The notes under the pieces are model-generated. The model was given only the letters and a program-made list of their open reading frames with translations. It was not told where the DNA came from and made no database searches. A program made the translations under genes and the position numbers. From Carex sylvatica (Eukaryota; Streptophyta; Magnoliopsida; Poales; Cyperaceae): DNA of 64,000 nucleotides. Each line of letters begins with the position of its first letter. The stretch's first letter is position 1. This document shows, in pieces, positions 1 through 10,320 of the stretch. The stretch is taken from NCBI GenBank assembly GCA_964058845.1, contig CAXKVR010000002.1, positions 351,001 through 415,000 on the forward strand, given 5' to 3'.

Positions 1-302
1 TTATTAAGAAGATATTATTAGGTAACTATAAATTAGAAAGGTAAGCTTTATAAGAAAATTAAATTGTCTTTAGGTTTATTTTTTTCCTTTGGTGTTGGTG
101 TTGCAAAATTAAGATGTATCACAGACAAACTAATTGGTAATTGAAATTGCTACTATGAATCACTACATGTATTTTCATGGAATAATTATCTTGGACTGGA
201 GCTTCCATCATCATATTCCAATACTACAAGGTCCAGACACCAGACCCTGTTTAGTTCAAATTACAAAACTACCATTAGAATATTCTCAAGGGCCTCAAAA
301 CA
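1..302. other. AT-rich intergenic sequence
   Basis: AT-rich unique sequence with no recognisable coding region, RNA gene or transposon end. The open frame from about 134 has no family features and runs into the minisatellite that follows, so it is taken as chance. Confidence 0.5.
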
Positions 303-720
303 AATTCACGCTACTCGGTCATTATTCTAAATCATTTCATAATTTTCTAAATTATTCGCTCATTACTCTAAACTATTTCCGAATTTTTTAAATTATTCGC
401 TCATTATTTTAAGCCATTTTGGAAATTTCTAAATTATTCGGTCATTATTCTAAATCATTTCAGAAATTTCTAAATTATTCGGTCATTATTCTAAACATTT
501 CAAAAATTTCTAAATTATTCAGTCATTATTCTAAACCATTTCAAAAATCTCTAAATTATTCGGTCATTATTCTAAACCATTTTGGAATTTTCTAAATTAT
601 TCTGTCATCATTCTAAACCATTTTGGACAATATTCTAAATAATTTATAAATTTTTCTGTCGTTATTTCTAAACCATTTTGGACAATATTCTAAATAATTC
701 CTAAACTATTTAATTATTTC
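303..720. repeat. 41-bp AT-rich minisatellite, about ten degenerate copies
   Basis: A phrase of about 41 bp built around CTAAATTATTCGGTCATTAT followed by a variable CTAAACCATTT-type segment repeats about ten times. Copies in the middle are the most regular; the last ones (about 600-720) are degenerate and longer. It is noncoding. It lies outside the 21-kb duplication and occurs once in the window. Confidence 0.8.
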
Positions 721-1136
721 TAAACCCAATTCTAAACTAATTTATTTAATAAAATATTACATTTCAAAAAATTAAACTTACCTAGATCGAAGAGCCGCTC
801 AATCAGACAGTCAGACTGGAAAGAGAGAAAATTTAAGATATAGATTTGCGAGTTGTGAGAGGTGTTGTTGCAGGGCAATATTTAGCCAAAATTCTCTTTC
901 CGAAGAATTATTCCTCAGATCCGTTTACTGGAAAAATAATTCTCCGAATCTGGGTAACCGAGGCAGTTCTGGATCCGGAGAATAATTTTCCAAAAAGAAG
1001 ACTTAGATTCAGAAAATTATTCTCCAGGTTGGACAGATCTAAAATTCTTCCGATTTTGAGTAAATTTTGATGATTTTTTAATATTAATAAAAAGTTTCCG
1101 TGAAAGAGAAAAAGAAAATAGGCATTATAGGTAGTG
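721..1136. other. Intergenic sequence, no gene seen
   Basis: Unique sequence between the minisatellite and the MITE. The open frame at 846-1070 resembles no protein I know. Nothing else is supported. Confidence 0.4.
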
Positions 1137-1473
1137 AAATTTTTTTTTATAAACCATAATTAGAAAAAAGATATTGATGAAACCAGCATGATTATTTTTT
1201 TTTTTACAAAAATCATAAGAATCGAAATGTCACTTCAATCTCAAAATTTTTGTTGGGACCGAAATGACAATTCGGTCCCATGTATTTTTACAATTTTTTA
1301 ACGTATTTTTTTTCTCAAAATATGTGAAAATGGCTGGGACCGAAATGATAATTCAGTCCAAAAAAAGAGACCAAAATGGCATTTTGTTTCTTATGGTTTT
1401 TGTTAAAAAAAGAAAGTAACCATGTTAATTTCATTTAAATCATTTTTCTAATTTTGGTTTATAAAAAAATTCC
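1137..1473. mobile_element. MITE with ~95-bp terminal inverted repeats and 8-bp target duplication
   Basis: The two ends are long imperfect inverted repeats. The left end starts GAAATTTTTTTTTATAAACC and the right end reads as its complement, with about 95 bp of pairing on each side. An 8-bp direct repeat (AGGTAGTG at 1129-1136, AGGTAGTA at 1474-1481) flanks it. The centre holds a smaller inverted repeat, GGGACCGAA against TTCGGTCCC. There is no coding capacity. The size, TIRs and 8-9 bp duplication fit a nonautonomous hAT- or Mutator-type MITE; the superfamily is not settled. Confidence 0.75.
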
Positions 1474-1481
1474 AGGTAGTA

Positions 1482-2266
1482 GGTACTGAACGAAAAAGAA
1501 GAAAGAAAAGAAATGAAGAGGTGATGATGGTATAGCAATTGTTGAAAATAGCTGATGTATAGGAAAAAAAGAAGATAAAACAGAAAATGTACTCCACATC
1601 TATATATTACTATGTGCTAAACAACACCAAATTGTGTATCTCCCGCGATATAGCAATTGCTATGCGTCTCCGACCTCATTTATGTATTGTTTTAAATTTT
1701 GCTTTTGACCTGCACCATGAATATTTTGCATGCACACAACAACAGAAAAATTGCGGTCCAATTAAATAAACAATATGATCCCACCATTTGTTCGGAAAAT
1801 ATTACATGGCAATATACATATCTCAATTAATTGAATTTCAGTGAATGAAGTTAGTATATTATATATTTAAGTTGAAAATTAGTTGAAAATTATAATTACA
1901 GTACAGAGTATCTGAATGAAGTTAGTATATTATATCTGAATCACTTGAAGTTAGTATTACGGTACAGAGTACTGATTCGAACCATGCATTATGATTTCCT
2001 CAATTTATGTATGGTGAAAATTGCCATAACAAGCAATTAATTAAAAAATGGAGACCATATGATATCAGGAACCGATTAATTAAAAAATATTAATAAAATG
2101 AATTTTCAATTGTAGCACAACCATGGTGGGCAACGAGCTATGTCCAATTTGAACTCGCTGGCTCGTTCGAGTTACGAACAAATTGACTTTAGAGATCCGA
2201 GCTAAATTCAAAGTTTAAAATTATCACGAACTGTACCGAACTAGCTTGTGAGTTGGTGAGTGAATC
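1482..2266. other. AT-rich intergenic sequence
   Basis: No gene is seen. A short phrase GAAGTTAGTATATTATAT recurs between about 1846 and 1970 as a degenerate local duplication. The rest is unique AT-rich DNA leading to the 3' end of the GA3ox-like exon. Confidence 0.4.
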
Positions 2267-2796
2267 TTATTTTAAGAGGAAAATAAATTTTAAAACTTTA
2301 TTGACAGAGTTGGACTCACTAAGAGGCCATACCTTCACATCAAGTTGAGGCCCTAAGAAATACGCAGCTGACAGTCGTTGATTTGTCTTGCTCACTGTGG
2401 ACCGGTGCACAACATTGTGAAACGTTCCATTACACAGAACATGCATGAGATCACCAATATTGACTACAAATGTGTTAGGTACCACCGGTACCGTAACCCA
2501 TCTTGCCGGGCAAATATCATCTTTGCACCTTAAGACCTGAAGCCCGCTTACTCCATTATGGTACAGAACAGCAACAAATTAAGCCGGTGTCAGTGTGGGG
2601 CGCCATACCGACAACCTGATCTGGATCGGGACAAGCAGGGTACGAGTTCAGATGCATTGCAATCTTTATTTTGCTGGAATCTCCTATTAGGGTATTGTCT
2701 ATTTCTTCTTCAGTCAATCCCAATGAAAGAAGCATCAAATGCATCAATCTATGGCCTAGTGGCTTTATGGCTTTCCTGTATTCCTCTAACACCACG
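2267..2796 (-). pseudogene. Gibberellin 3-beta-dioxygenase (GA3ox)-like second exon, frameshifted
   Basis: Read on the minus strand, this is the C-terminal half of a 2-oxoglutarate/Fe(II) dioxygenase of the GA3ox type, the enzyme that makes bioactive gibberellins by 3-beta-hydroxylation. An AG acceptor precedes the exon at 2797-2799, where GA3ox genes have their intron. Visible motifs, in order: LNSYPACPDPD; the iron-binding HTD at about 2600; GDLMHVLCNGTFHNVVHR with the second iron-binding His; and RLSAAY, the R-x-S that binds 2-oxoglutarate. Near 2560-2580 the frame shifts by what looks like four extra bases, so APHTDTGL and the later QVLRCKDDICPARW lie in different frames. I saw no first exon in the next 4 kb, so the copy is truncated at the 5' end as well. 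The right-hand part is duplicated at 23850-24120; the part below 2526 is not. Confidence 0.8.
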
Positions 2797-3021
2797 CTGC
2801 ACGTAGACAAAATGTGATGAATATTATTCATAAAAAAAAAAACCACACAATATAATTATTATGTTTTTGGACATTATGTTAATGTTCCTGTCTAGAAATA
2901 AAATTTCTTTTCAATTATCAGTAGAAATTAAGAAAGTTTTTTTCTAGAAATCTGAAAATCTCCAATGGATGTTGATGCGCATGCAAATCAAGTCATCCCG
3001 CAAATGCAAATGCAAATTTAA

Positions 3022-3468
3022 ATTCAACCTTCCCAATCCTGTTGCGAACTGAGTAAGAACGGCAATGTGCTGGTAACCGCTTTGTTCCTTCTCTTTTGTG
3101 ATATCCCTGTGATTTGCATAGCTAGTTTCCGTACTTCATATAGCATGCGAACAATAGCTCTGTTTTTCATAGTGGCTGTTCTGGTCCAAGTTTACATCTT
3201 CTGTGCGCACAAATTCAGCATATTGGACCGGAAACGTTCTGTCTTGGCACTGACATTGAGGTGGATTTGTGCTATGGTGTTGTTGTTGATTAGCGTGGCG
3301 TACCCTGCATGTTTGTATTCTTTCAAGCTGCCCCTCTCCTGTAGAGTTATTGCATGGACAATGTTTGCCATCCATTTCTTCGCAGCTATTTTGGGCAATT
3401 TTGGTTATATCTTAAACAATCATGGTGAAAAAGCTATTTACCCTGTTGCTTCTGGTATTATATCCTGA
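3022..3468 (+). pseudogene. Open frame for a four-helix membrane protein, unrecognised, no start codon
   Basis: A frame open from 3022 (after a TAA) to a TGA at 3466-3468 encodes about 148 residues. The first ATG is only at 3145, so this looks like an exon or gene remnant rather than a complete gene. It has four hydrophobic stretches long enough to span a membrane: around NVLVTALFLLFCDIPVICI, TIALFFIVAVLVQVYIF, LRWICAMVLLLISVAYPACL and VIAWTMFAIHFFAAILGNF. They are separated by short basic loops such as DRKRS. The composition is not random for AT-rich DNA, which argues for a coding origin. I do not recognise the family. An identical copy is at 24346-24792. Confidence 0.4.
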
Positions 3469-3573
3469 GTTGAGTCAGCCATTTTCTATTGTTCATTGTT
3501 ATAGCTTAGAATTTTAATTTTTTTTTTTATCTTCTCGAGGACAAAATGAGCGAGATCCTCTATTTAATTAGGC

Positions 3574-3609
<36 letters not shown>

Positions 3610-4292
3610 TCTTTGAGTTATGCATGAATAAATATTTGATTGCTATAAATTAATTAAGTTGTAGACGTGTATGTTGTGATCAATTAATTAGTACAAGCAG
3701 GAATATTGGTTATTTATTTTGGTGATTAATTAATTTGTCTCTGTGTTATATATTTTCTGAAAGCACTGTCAAGTGATCCATTGTTATGCAATCATCCTTC
3801 CTCCACAACATGTACACACCGAGGGAGGGGTACCGTGCATTTTTGGAGCCAGTTGAGTTGAGGGAAGTGGCCAGTGGGTACTGGTAAGCAGGTTTACGTA
3901 CGCCTTGAGACTTACCATCAACAATGCTACCACAAAAATGCTACCACAACAATGCTACCACTAAGTCCAGAGGCTGCTGCTATATATATATATATCATCT
4001 CTTCTCTTGAGAACATCAACAATGCTACCACAAAAATTGATACTATTTCACCGCTAATTCCATTTCCAGTTTTAGTGGCCATGCATGGATGTCTTAGTCT
4101 TAGGGATGGAATTAATATAATAATATATATAGTATAGTACTATAGTATGTTGGGTGGCCATGGATGTATATATATATGATGTTTTATAATCAGCGTGGAT
4201 CGAAGCTAACGCCTCCTCAATTAATTGCAATTGGTCATTAAATTATGTAACTTATTAATTCCCTTCAATTAATGCTTGAGCTTCAGTTTGAT

Positions 4293-4323
<31 letters not shown>

Positions 4324-4588
4324 TAATGTAACCTCCTTTATTTTAATGGTTTTAATTTATACAACTGTGTTAATTATATTCTTCCTTTATAAGTTTCTAA
4401 TATTTATTGTTAATTATTCTGACAGATATAAATTAAGCTTGTCTGCCTAATTATCGGTAAATTATATATATCAACACATTTGATTTTGGGGCCGAGATAA
4501 TTATTGTGGTTTGGAGTTTGCACTTATTGCCCGCAAGTTACAATTAATAAACATACAAGTTACAATTAATATCATACAATTCATATAT
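3469..4588. other. AT-rich intergenic sequence with microsatellites
   Basis: It holds a (TA)n run at about 3578-3605, a (CA)n-(TA)n run at about 4295-4323, and a short tandem phrase AATGCTACCACAA repeated three to four times at 3922-3962 and once more near 4020. No coding region is supported. The 87-codon frame at 3874-4137 is made of these repeats. Confidence 0.5.
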
Positions 4589-4968
4589 GAGGAGGGATCA
4601 GATTACACCCTTTTTTTGGTGACACTAGTTACACCTTATATGTTTACAAAATTCAAACAGTCGATCGAAACCGTTCAACTTGTTGGATATGTTAAAATGT
4701 GCTTGCAGATCAAATTTTATATTTTTCTGAATTTTTTTACTATTTATTAAGATGGGTAAAAAAATTCAACTTTCTGAATATAGCGATTTTGTTAAATACT
4801 TAATAAATAGTAAACAAATTCCAAAAAATATATAATTTGATCTGCAAGCACATTTTAACATATCCAACAAGTTGAACGGTTTGGATCGACTGCTTGAACT
4901 TTAAAAACTTTGAAAATGGAGAGTGTAATTCGGTGTCACCAAAAAAGGGTGTAATCGGATCCCTCCTC
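4589..4968. mobile_element. Mutator-type MITE, 380 bp, 9-bp target duplication (copy 1)
   Basis: The ends are inverted repeats: left GAGGAGGGATCAGATTACAC, right the complement, with CCGATTACACC instead. The inversion continues inward through the sequence around CCGTTCAACTTGTTGGATAT to near the middle of the element. The exact 9-bp direct repeat TTCATATAT flanks it (4580-4588 and 4969-4977), the target-site length of Mutator-like elements. There is no transposase. Interior phrases such as AACCGTTCA and GTGCTTGCAGATCAAATTTT recur in the elements at 5237, 9308 and 56813, so these belong to one wider MITE group. Confidence 0.82.
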
Positions 4969-4977
4969 TTCATATAT

Positions 4978-5236
4978 ATATATATATGGGGCGACGTCTC
5001 TAATCTTAATTCATTGTTTAAGACATCACCAAATTAGTCAGAGAATATCATTTTAGCATATTTGCTGCAAGTCCCACAACTCATATACCATACTTAATTA
5101 ATTATCAATAACTTCTCATTTTTGTTGCAATCATGTTGATAAAAATCAATTATTATTTTAAATTCAGTTCTTGATTTTTTTTTTTTTTTAATTCAACATT
5201 ATGTGTGTGTGTGTGTGTATGTATATATAGAGAGAG
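4978..5236. other. AT-rich spacer with TG/TA/AG microsatellite
   Basis: No gene. A compound microsatellite (TG)n-TATGTATATA-(GA)n lies at about 5201-5240. Confidence 0.5.
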
Positions 5237-5400
5237 AGAGTAAAGCTACCATACATTGGACTATAAATCACTGGATTCAAAGTCTCAATAATCGATCCAA
5301 ACCGTTCATCCTGTTCTCCTTATTAATTGTGTTTGGAGACCAAATTTTATATTTTTTGAAATTTTTTTTACTATTTTTTTATATTTATTGAAAATCGTTG
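5237..5400. mobile_element. Half of a MITE related to the one at 9308-9556
   Basis: GTAAAGCTACCATACATTGG, ATCGATCCAAACCGTTCATC and GGAGACCAAATTTTATATTT appear in this order. The same phrases appear in inverted order at 9390-9556. Only one half is present here and I found no target duplication. The two halves face each other around the RPL24 gene. Confidence 0.5.
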
Positions 5401-6836
5401 TTTTTTAGACAAATCTGGACCATAAAAAAACAGCGTATTAGCATATTATATGTATATATAATATCATTTTATGCATAGGCTTAATTAATTTATGGAGAAA
5501 GGTTACAGATCAAGATGAAATAAAAAATCGTGATTTTAATTAGCATATTAATTTGCTGCAAATTAAACTGCAACTCATAACCCAAAATCATCAACAATTA
5601 TATATATAATATCATTTTATTTGATGGAAGTGGAAGTGTGAAGTGAAAGGCAATTACAAATTACATGAACAGTCCAGTCCGAAAAAGAAAGGAAACTGAT
5701 ATGCATGGGATGGATGTTGGATGATTGAGTTCGGCTATGGTTTTTCTGAATGCAATTGACTTGATCCTGGTTCTAGCATTCCAAGGCATATGGCCTATAT
5801 ATGTCGCAGTAGTACTGTGCAGCCTGAAGACAGAATTCCCATGAAGAACCATCTCTTGTTTTGGGTCGATCCATACATGCCTTGAAGGCCCGTAGAATAT
5901 ATATTTTGGACCCATCTCATCAACTCTGATTCAGTTTCAATTAATTTCATTGACTTTGTATATAATCCATCAATTCAATCGTTACCCTAAATGGACACAT
6001 CATATTTTATATGATCTAGGGTCCTGTGAAACACCAAATATTTCATGTCTTACCGGAGCCTCCGTTTCTTTGCACAGCCCAGCATTTAACTTAACAATAA
6101 CCCTCATATATAGAGTTGATATTTAATTTTCACTTATATTATTGCAAATTCATCAACATTTAACTTAACAACCCTCATATTATTTTTAAACTTAAATTAT
6201 TTATTTCCTCAAATATATATATATAGCAACTAGTTTTCTGCGAGGGTAAAATTACTTAATAGTGTTGGTATCGTCACACATACTTCTATTGGTAATAGCA
6301 ATATTTTTGAAAAAAAAAAATTTTTGTGGATGTACCAGCACTAATAAATTAGATTTTTGTTGATATTATTTTATTTTTCTAGTACTCTAAAATCTTACAT
6401 ATTTCTATGACATTTATCAAACGGGATATATCATTATTTTTAATCATATTGTTATGTGTTTCATTTATTATTTTTCTGTGAAAAGAGTATTTTCTACTTC
6501 ATTGGTTCTTTTTCAAAAAAAAAAATTTGACAAAATTAACTACATACCGGTCAGAAGAAACAAGGGAAAATGTAATATTTAAGAAAAAAAATTCACTGTA
6601 AACTTTCTAATGTGGAAATAATATTCAAAGCATATATTAAATTATCAAAACAAATAAGGATAATTAAAATACAATTAGTACTTGTCACATTTATACCATA
6701 GCAAAATAGCAACAAAACTTCTGGCTACAAGTCTGATGAAAATTCCAAAAACTATCAATACCTCAAACAAAAACACTAGATTAAACATTACTTTGTTCCA
6801 CAGACAAAAGAAATACAAAATCTAAACAGGGACGCT
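5401..6836. other. AT-rich intergenic sequence and 3' region of RPL24
   Basis: No gene is supported. The open frames near 5661-5915 (both strands) are interrupted or resemble nothing known. The last part, about 6650-6836, would be the 3' UTR of the minus-strand RPL24 copy. I did not identify a definite polyadenylation signal. Confidence 0.35.
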
Positions 6837-8222
6837 TCAGCGCTTGCCGCCGCCACCACCAAGCTTGGGACCTTTGGTGGGCTTTGGGGCAGCACCTTTG
6901 GCAGTACCTTTTGAGGACTTGGCCAACATTTCTTGCTTCTTTGCCTTCTCATCCTTCGTCTTCTTGATACGCTCCTTGATCTCACTATAATGGATACAGA
7001 AATTCAAATATTTAAACGTCTTGCAAAAGAAGCTTAATGAAAAAATTCACATATTCCCTTCTATACTATACCCATCTTTTAATCAAATCCCAAAATGGTA
7101 CAGCAATTTGAAGTACACCCTAATTTAAACAGAAATGACAAGTTCTGACATACCGAAGAGCAGCCTCTCTGGCAGCATCCCTGACCTCAGGCTTCTCAGC
7201 CCTCTTCTTCTAGATGACCTCAAGAGTCGCCCCCACAATAGACCTTGAGTAGGGCTTCTTGGCAGCTCTGCGCCTCTTCTTCACTCCCTCAGCTTGGATA
7301 TCCTGCAATTACCAATTTTTAACCATTCATTTGCAGAAAGCATTTAATTTAATTTACAATGGATACATCAAAATAAAGCAATAGCATTAGCATATTGATT
7401 TATTATTTTGAAAGTACTGCACCTGATATAGTATTTCCATAGGCAATTACTAAAAGTATACTATAAACAGACAAACTTGCAGAGCATTTATTACTTGATG
7501 AATTAATTATATAAGCAAATTGACAAAATAGAAGCTACACCCAATGTTACACGACATTAGCTCTTAACCCTGGTAAACCAATGCACTATTGCAGTGCTGT
7601 GACACCATACAGCAAAAGGCAATACAAAAGACCGTCAAGGAGTTTACTCGTTATACACAAAATTTTAACCAGCATGTCCATACAGCAACACAGTAACCAA
7701 CAACACAATATGAGCCAATATGAATAATTTACAAGAAATAATAAGAAATTTACCTTCTTGTGCTGCTTACGGTACATAGCAGTCCATGTGAGCTTGGCTG
7801 GCTTGAGCCAGTTGTGGAAGTACCGCTTGCATTTTGAGTTGGCGAACAAGAACACCTATCAGCAAGTAAACTTAATTTCAGTACTTTGGTACTAAAACAA
7901 GTAGCATTTTAATTTTACATCCTACTAAACTAAACACATTGAAAAAATTACCTGGGAGTCAGCACGAACAAAACGAATACCCTTTCCAGGATAAATCTTC
8001 TGTCCACTGAAACGGCAAAGCTCTGTCCTGTAAACAAGTAACAGATATATAGAAAATACATTAGAAAACAAAATCAAGCAAGCCTCTAATTATGGTTTTC
8101 CTAGCTGAATTTTAATAAAAAGATATACGAATGAACAATACAAACCCTAGCTCGAGATGAAAATGAAATTTACAAAAAGAAAAAGAAAAAGAACAAGATC
8201 GAACAACTTACTTTAACACCAT
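6837..8222 (-). pseudogene. RPL24: 60S ribosomal protein L24 (eL24) gene with one in-frame stop, copy 1
   Basis: Five coding exons on the minus strand: 8212-8222, 7952-8027, 7754-7855, 7154-7302, 6837-6984, all with GT-AG introns. Joined they give 161 codons, the normal length for plant eL24, a large-subunit cytosolic ribosomal protein. Exon 2 carries the N-terminal [18 protein letters not shown] and VRADSQ. Exon 3 carries [12 protein letters not shown] and [13 protein letters not shown]. Exon 4 carries [16 protein letters not shown]. Exon 5 ends in a lysine-rich helix and GGGGGKR. The family's usual CxxC zinc pair is absent, as in other plant eL24. The only lesion I see is TAG at 7210-7212 (codon 94), where the family has Gln (CAG), one base away. 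It would remove the C-terminal 40%. The identical stop is in copy 2, so it predates the duplication. All other frames and splice sites are intact, so the loss is recent or the base is wrong. Confidence 0.9.
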
Positions 8223-8264
8223 TTTCTCAGCCTTACGTTGCCTTCACCTTAATTTCTCGTGAAA

Positions 8265-8504
8265 CTACAATGAATGAAAATTAAACTAAACTGAGTGAAG
8301 TAATTTAAGCACGAACGAACGGGATCTACGGATGGATCATTGATAACAGATCAAACATTAATTTCCAAAACAAATTAACGAAGATCCAACAGAACAGAGC
8401 CCATTGAGTTGATATAAAGAAAGACAAACTACCTAACTAACTATCTCTAACAAATCAAATCTATCTCTACAACGCAATCACAGAAAAGAAAAGAAGTAAT
8501 ATAC
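8265..8504 (-). other. Predicted 5' UTR intron of RPL24, copy 1
   Basis: On the minus strand, a leader ending GAGCGAGAGCGAG meets GTATAT at 8504, and an acceptor ATTGTAG lies at 8265, 42 bases before the ATG. An intron directly upstream of the start is common in plant ribosomal protein genes. Inferred from splice signals only. Confidence 0.5.
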
Positions 8505-8660
8505 CTCGCTCTCGCTCTCGCTCTTTCCTTTCTTCGGTCAAGGTGGAGAAGGGCGGGTCCAATCCACGCTTCTTTCTCAGAAAAGAGAGACGAGATCGAC
8601 GGGGGCGGCTAGCTGCAACCAAAAACCCAAACCCAAACCCTAGAAGAGAAGAGAAGAGAA
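8505..8660 (-). promoter_or_regulatory. RPL24 leader and telo-box promoter region, copy 1
   Basis: The leader has a GA-rich repeat (8506-8525). Upstream is AACCCAAACCCAAACCCTAG (about 8624-8643), which contains a telo-box-type AAACCCTA motif. Telo-boxes are a known hallmark of plant ribosomal protein gene promoters. The following (AGAGA)n run extends to about 8668. A 26-bp stretch at 8603-8628 is repeated at 10107-10132. Confidence 0.5.
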
Positions 8661-8669
8661 GAGAAGATT

Positions 8670-9307
8670 GGTTCTCTAGTCTCGAGTGTTGCGTGACCGA
8701 TGTGTCTGGTGCCTATTATTCGGGGATAGCGCTGGGGGCCGTATTATTTGAGCTTTGAGATTCGTCTAGAATGTATTTCAACGATTGAGATTCTCCAAAA
8801 AGTCACACAAAATATTTGAGCTTTGAGATTCGGTTCTCTTTATTTCCGTTCCTACGGAAAAAGGAAATCATTTCCATTAGTTTGACTTAATGGGCGGTTT
8901 TAAGGTTTTAGTTCTTATTTTTTTCAACAGGTATTAATCTGGTGCTAGTAAAGAGACATAATGTTGCAAGAATGTTACTTAGTAGAACTCTTGCTTCAAA
9001 AGTAAGTGTCTCCGTGATAATCTATTTGTACCATATACAATTGATTGTTCAATTTCTCATACACCCGTCAGAATTCAAATATAATAAAAGTAAAATAAGA
9101 TTTTGCCGGTCATTTCCTTCATTTGGCGTTAGGTAGTGGTTTGCAAAAGGGCAGGGCGGGCTAGGCAAAACCCGTGGCGGGCGACAGGTACAGCAGGTCG
9201 GCACGGGTAAATTTTTTAAAATTCTTGTCCTGTCCGTTTCAAATCCGTGCCCGTCTCAAATTCGGAGGCAGGACGGTCCGGATTCACGAGTAGCTGGGTT
9301 TAAAATA
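8670..9307. other. Intergenic sequence with a GC-rich degenerate phrase block
   Basis: No gene. TTTGAGCTTTGAGATTC occurs twice (about 8748 and 8816). From about 9140 to 9300 the sequence changes to GC-rich degenerate phrases (GGGCAGGGCGGG, CCCGTGGCGGG, TCCGTGCCCGTC) like those at 58010-58330. These look like remnants of the same low-complexity element type. Confidence 0.4.
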
Positions 9308-9556
9308 ATGTTATAATAAATTACTTTGAAAATTACTGATCCAACAGTGCCTTTTGATTTTACTGTAACCGTTGGATCAGCGATTTTCAATGTGGCTTAA
9401 TAAATAGTAAAAAAATTCCAAAAAATATAAAATTTGGTCTCCAAGCACATATTAATATGGAGAACAAGATGAACGGTTTGGATTGGTCATTTGGACTTTG
9501 AATATGGTGATTTATAGTCCAATGCTTAGAGGTGCCTATGCATTGCAATGTATGGT
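9308..9556. mobile_element. MITE-like element, related to 4589 and 5237 (copy 1)
   Basis: It contains a central inverted repeat with CTGATCCAAC and GTTGGATCAG about 30 bp apart. Then come phrases shared with the other MITEs: TTGGTCTCCAAGCACATATT, GATGAACGGTTTGGATTGG, GATTTATAGTCCAATGC, and the terminal-like TGTATGGTAGACTTACTCC. Relative to 5237-5400 these are in inverted order. Boundaries are approximate and no target duplication was found. Confidence 0.5.
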
Positions 9557-10014
9557 AGACTTACTCCATTTTTAATTGTCCGTGATTAATATTTATAATT
9601 AGTTAGACTCGTGTGAAAGCTAACTAAAATTATTTTTACAAGAATATAAAAAGGTTGTAAAGGAAAAAAGAAAAAATATTAAAATTTAGGCATTATATAT
9701 AATTAGTAATTTATGTGATTAATGAAATTTAACTAATTAATGAATGGAAAGTACAGAACAGTACGGAGTAGAACGGAATTTTTGATCGGAACAAAAATAA
9801 GGTCGCCTAATTCTTATAATTTACCATTTATGCCATTGCCTAGGTTTTGTTTCTTTAGCAGAAACATTTGTACGATGCCAAGATAGCAGAGAAGAATAGG
9901 ACATTTCTGATCGGAACGAGTAAAAAAACGAAGAAATCTAACCTTGAAAGGAGGAGTTGCGGCACCTATAGGTTTTTCGAGCAAGCACTGCCTCTATATA
10001 TGCCTCTGGTTTTT
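9557..10014. other. AT-rich intergenic sequence
   Basis: No gene or repeat recognised. It has a few point differences from copy 2, near 9870 and 9900. Confidence 0.35.
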
Positions 10015-10320
10015 GGAGTGCTTATTATGGGCCCATAATAAGACAACGGGCCATAATTCTCTTTGTTAATGGGCCTTCTTCTTTTCTTTGATTTTTTTTT
10101 TTTTCTGGGCGGCTAGCTGCAACCAAAAACCCTAAAAAGAAGATTTCGTAACCAATAATATATACACAGACTCTGCTCCTCCCAGCTCCCACGAGACGTA
10201 GTAAGGTTTTAATGGGCCTTCTATGATCAGCCTTAAATGGATCTAGCTGGGCCGAACACAAAGTAGCATTGAAGCCTTGAAGTTGAAGGTTTTTAATGGC
10301 CCTTCTATGATCAGCCTTTA
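10015..10320. promoter_or_regulatory. Cluster of GGGCC and AAACCCTA promoter-like motifs, orphan
   Basis: GGGCCCAT, GGGCCAT and TGGGCCTT (site II-like elements) lie within about 60 bp, followed by AAAAACCCTAAAAAG (telo-box-like). This motif pair is typical of plant housekeeping and ribosomal gene promoters. A 26-bp stretch at 10107-10132 equals 8603-8628 in the RPL24 leader region. A 28-bp phrase TTTTAATGGGCCTTCTATGA... is present twice (10207-10234 and 10291-10318). No gene start is evident beside it, so it may be a duplicated or displaced promoter piece. Confidence 0.4.

Noticed and set aside
3874..4137. 87-codon frame
   Set aside because: Made largely of the AATGCTACCACAA tandem phrase and TA microsatellite; no family resemblance.
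5661..5915. 84-codon frame on the minus strand and a hydrophobic plus-strand frame over the same bases
   Set aside because: The plus frame has two stops, and neither matches a family I can name. No splice context supports a gene.
8543..8758. 71-codon frame beginning MEKGGSNPRF
   Set aside because: It lies on the strand opposite the RPL24 leader and promoter and is built of the AGAGA run and telo-box-like repeats.
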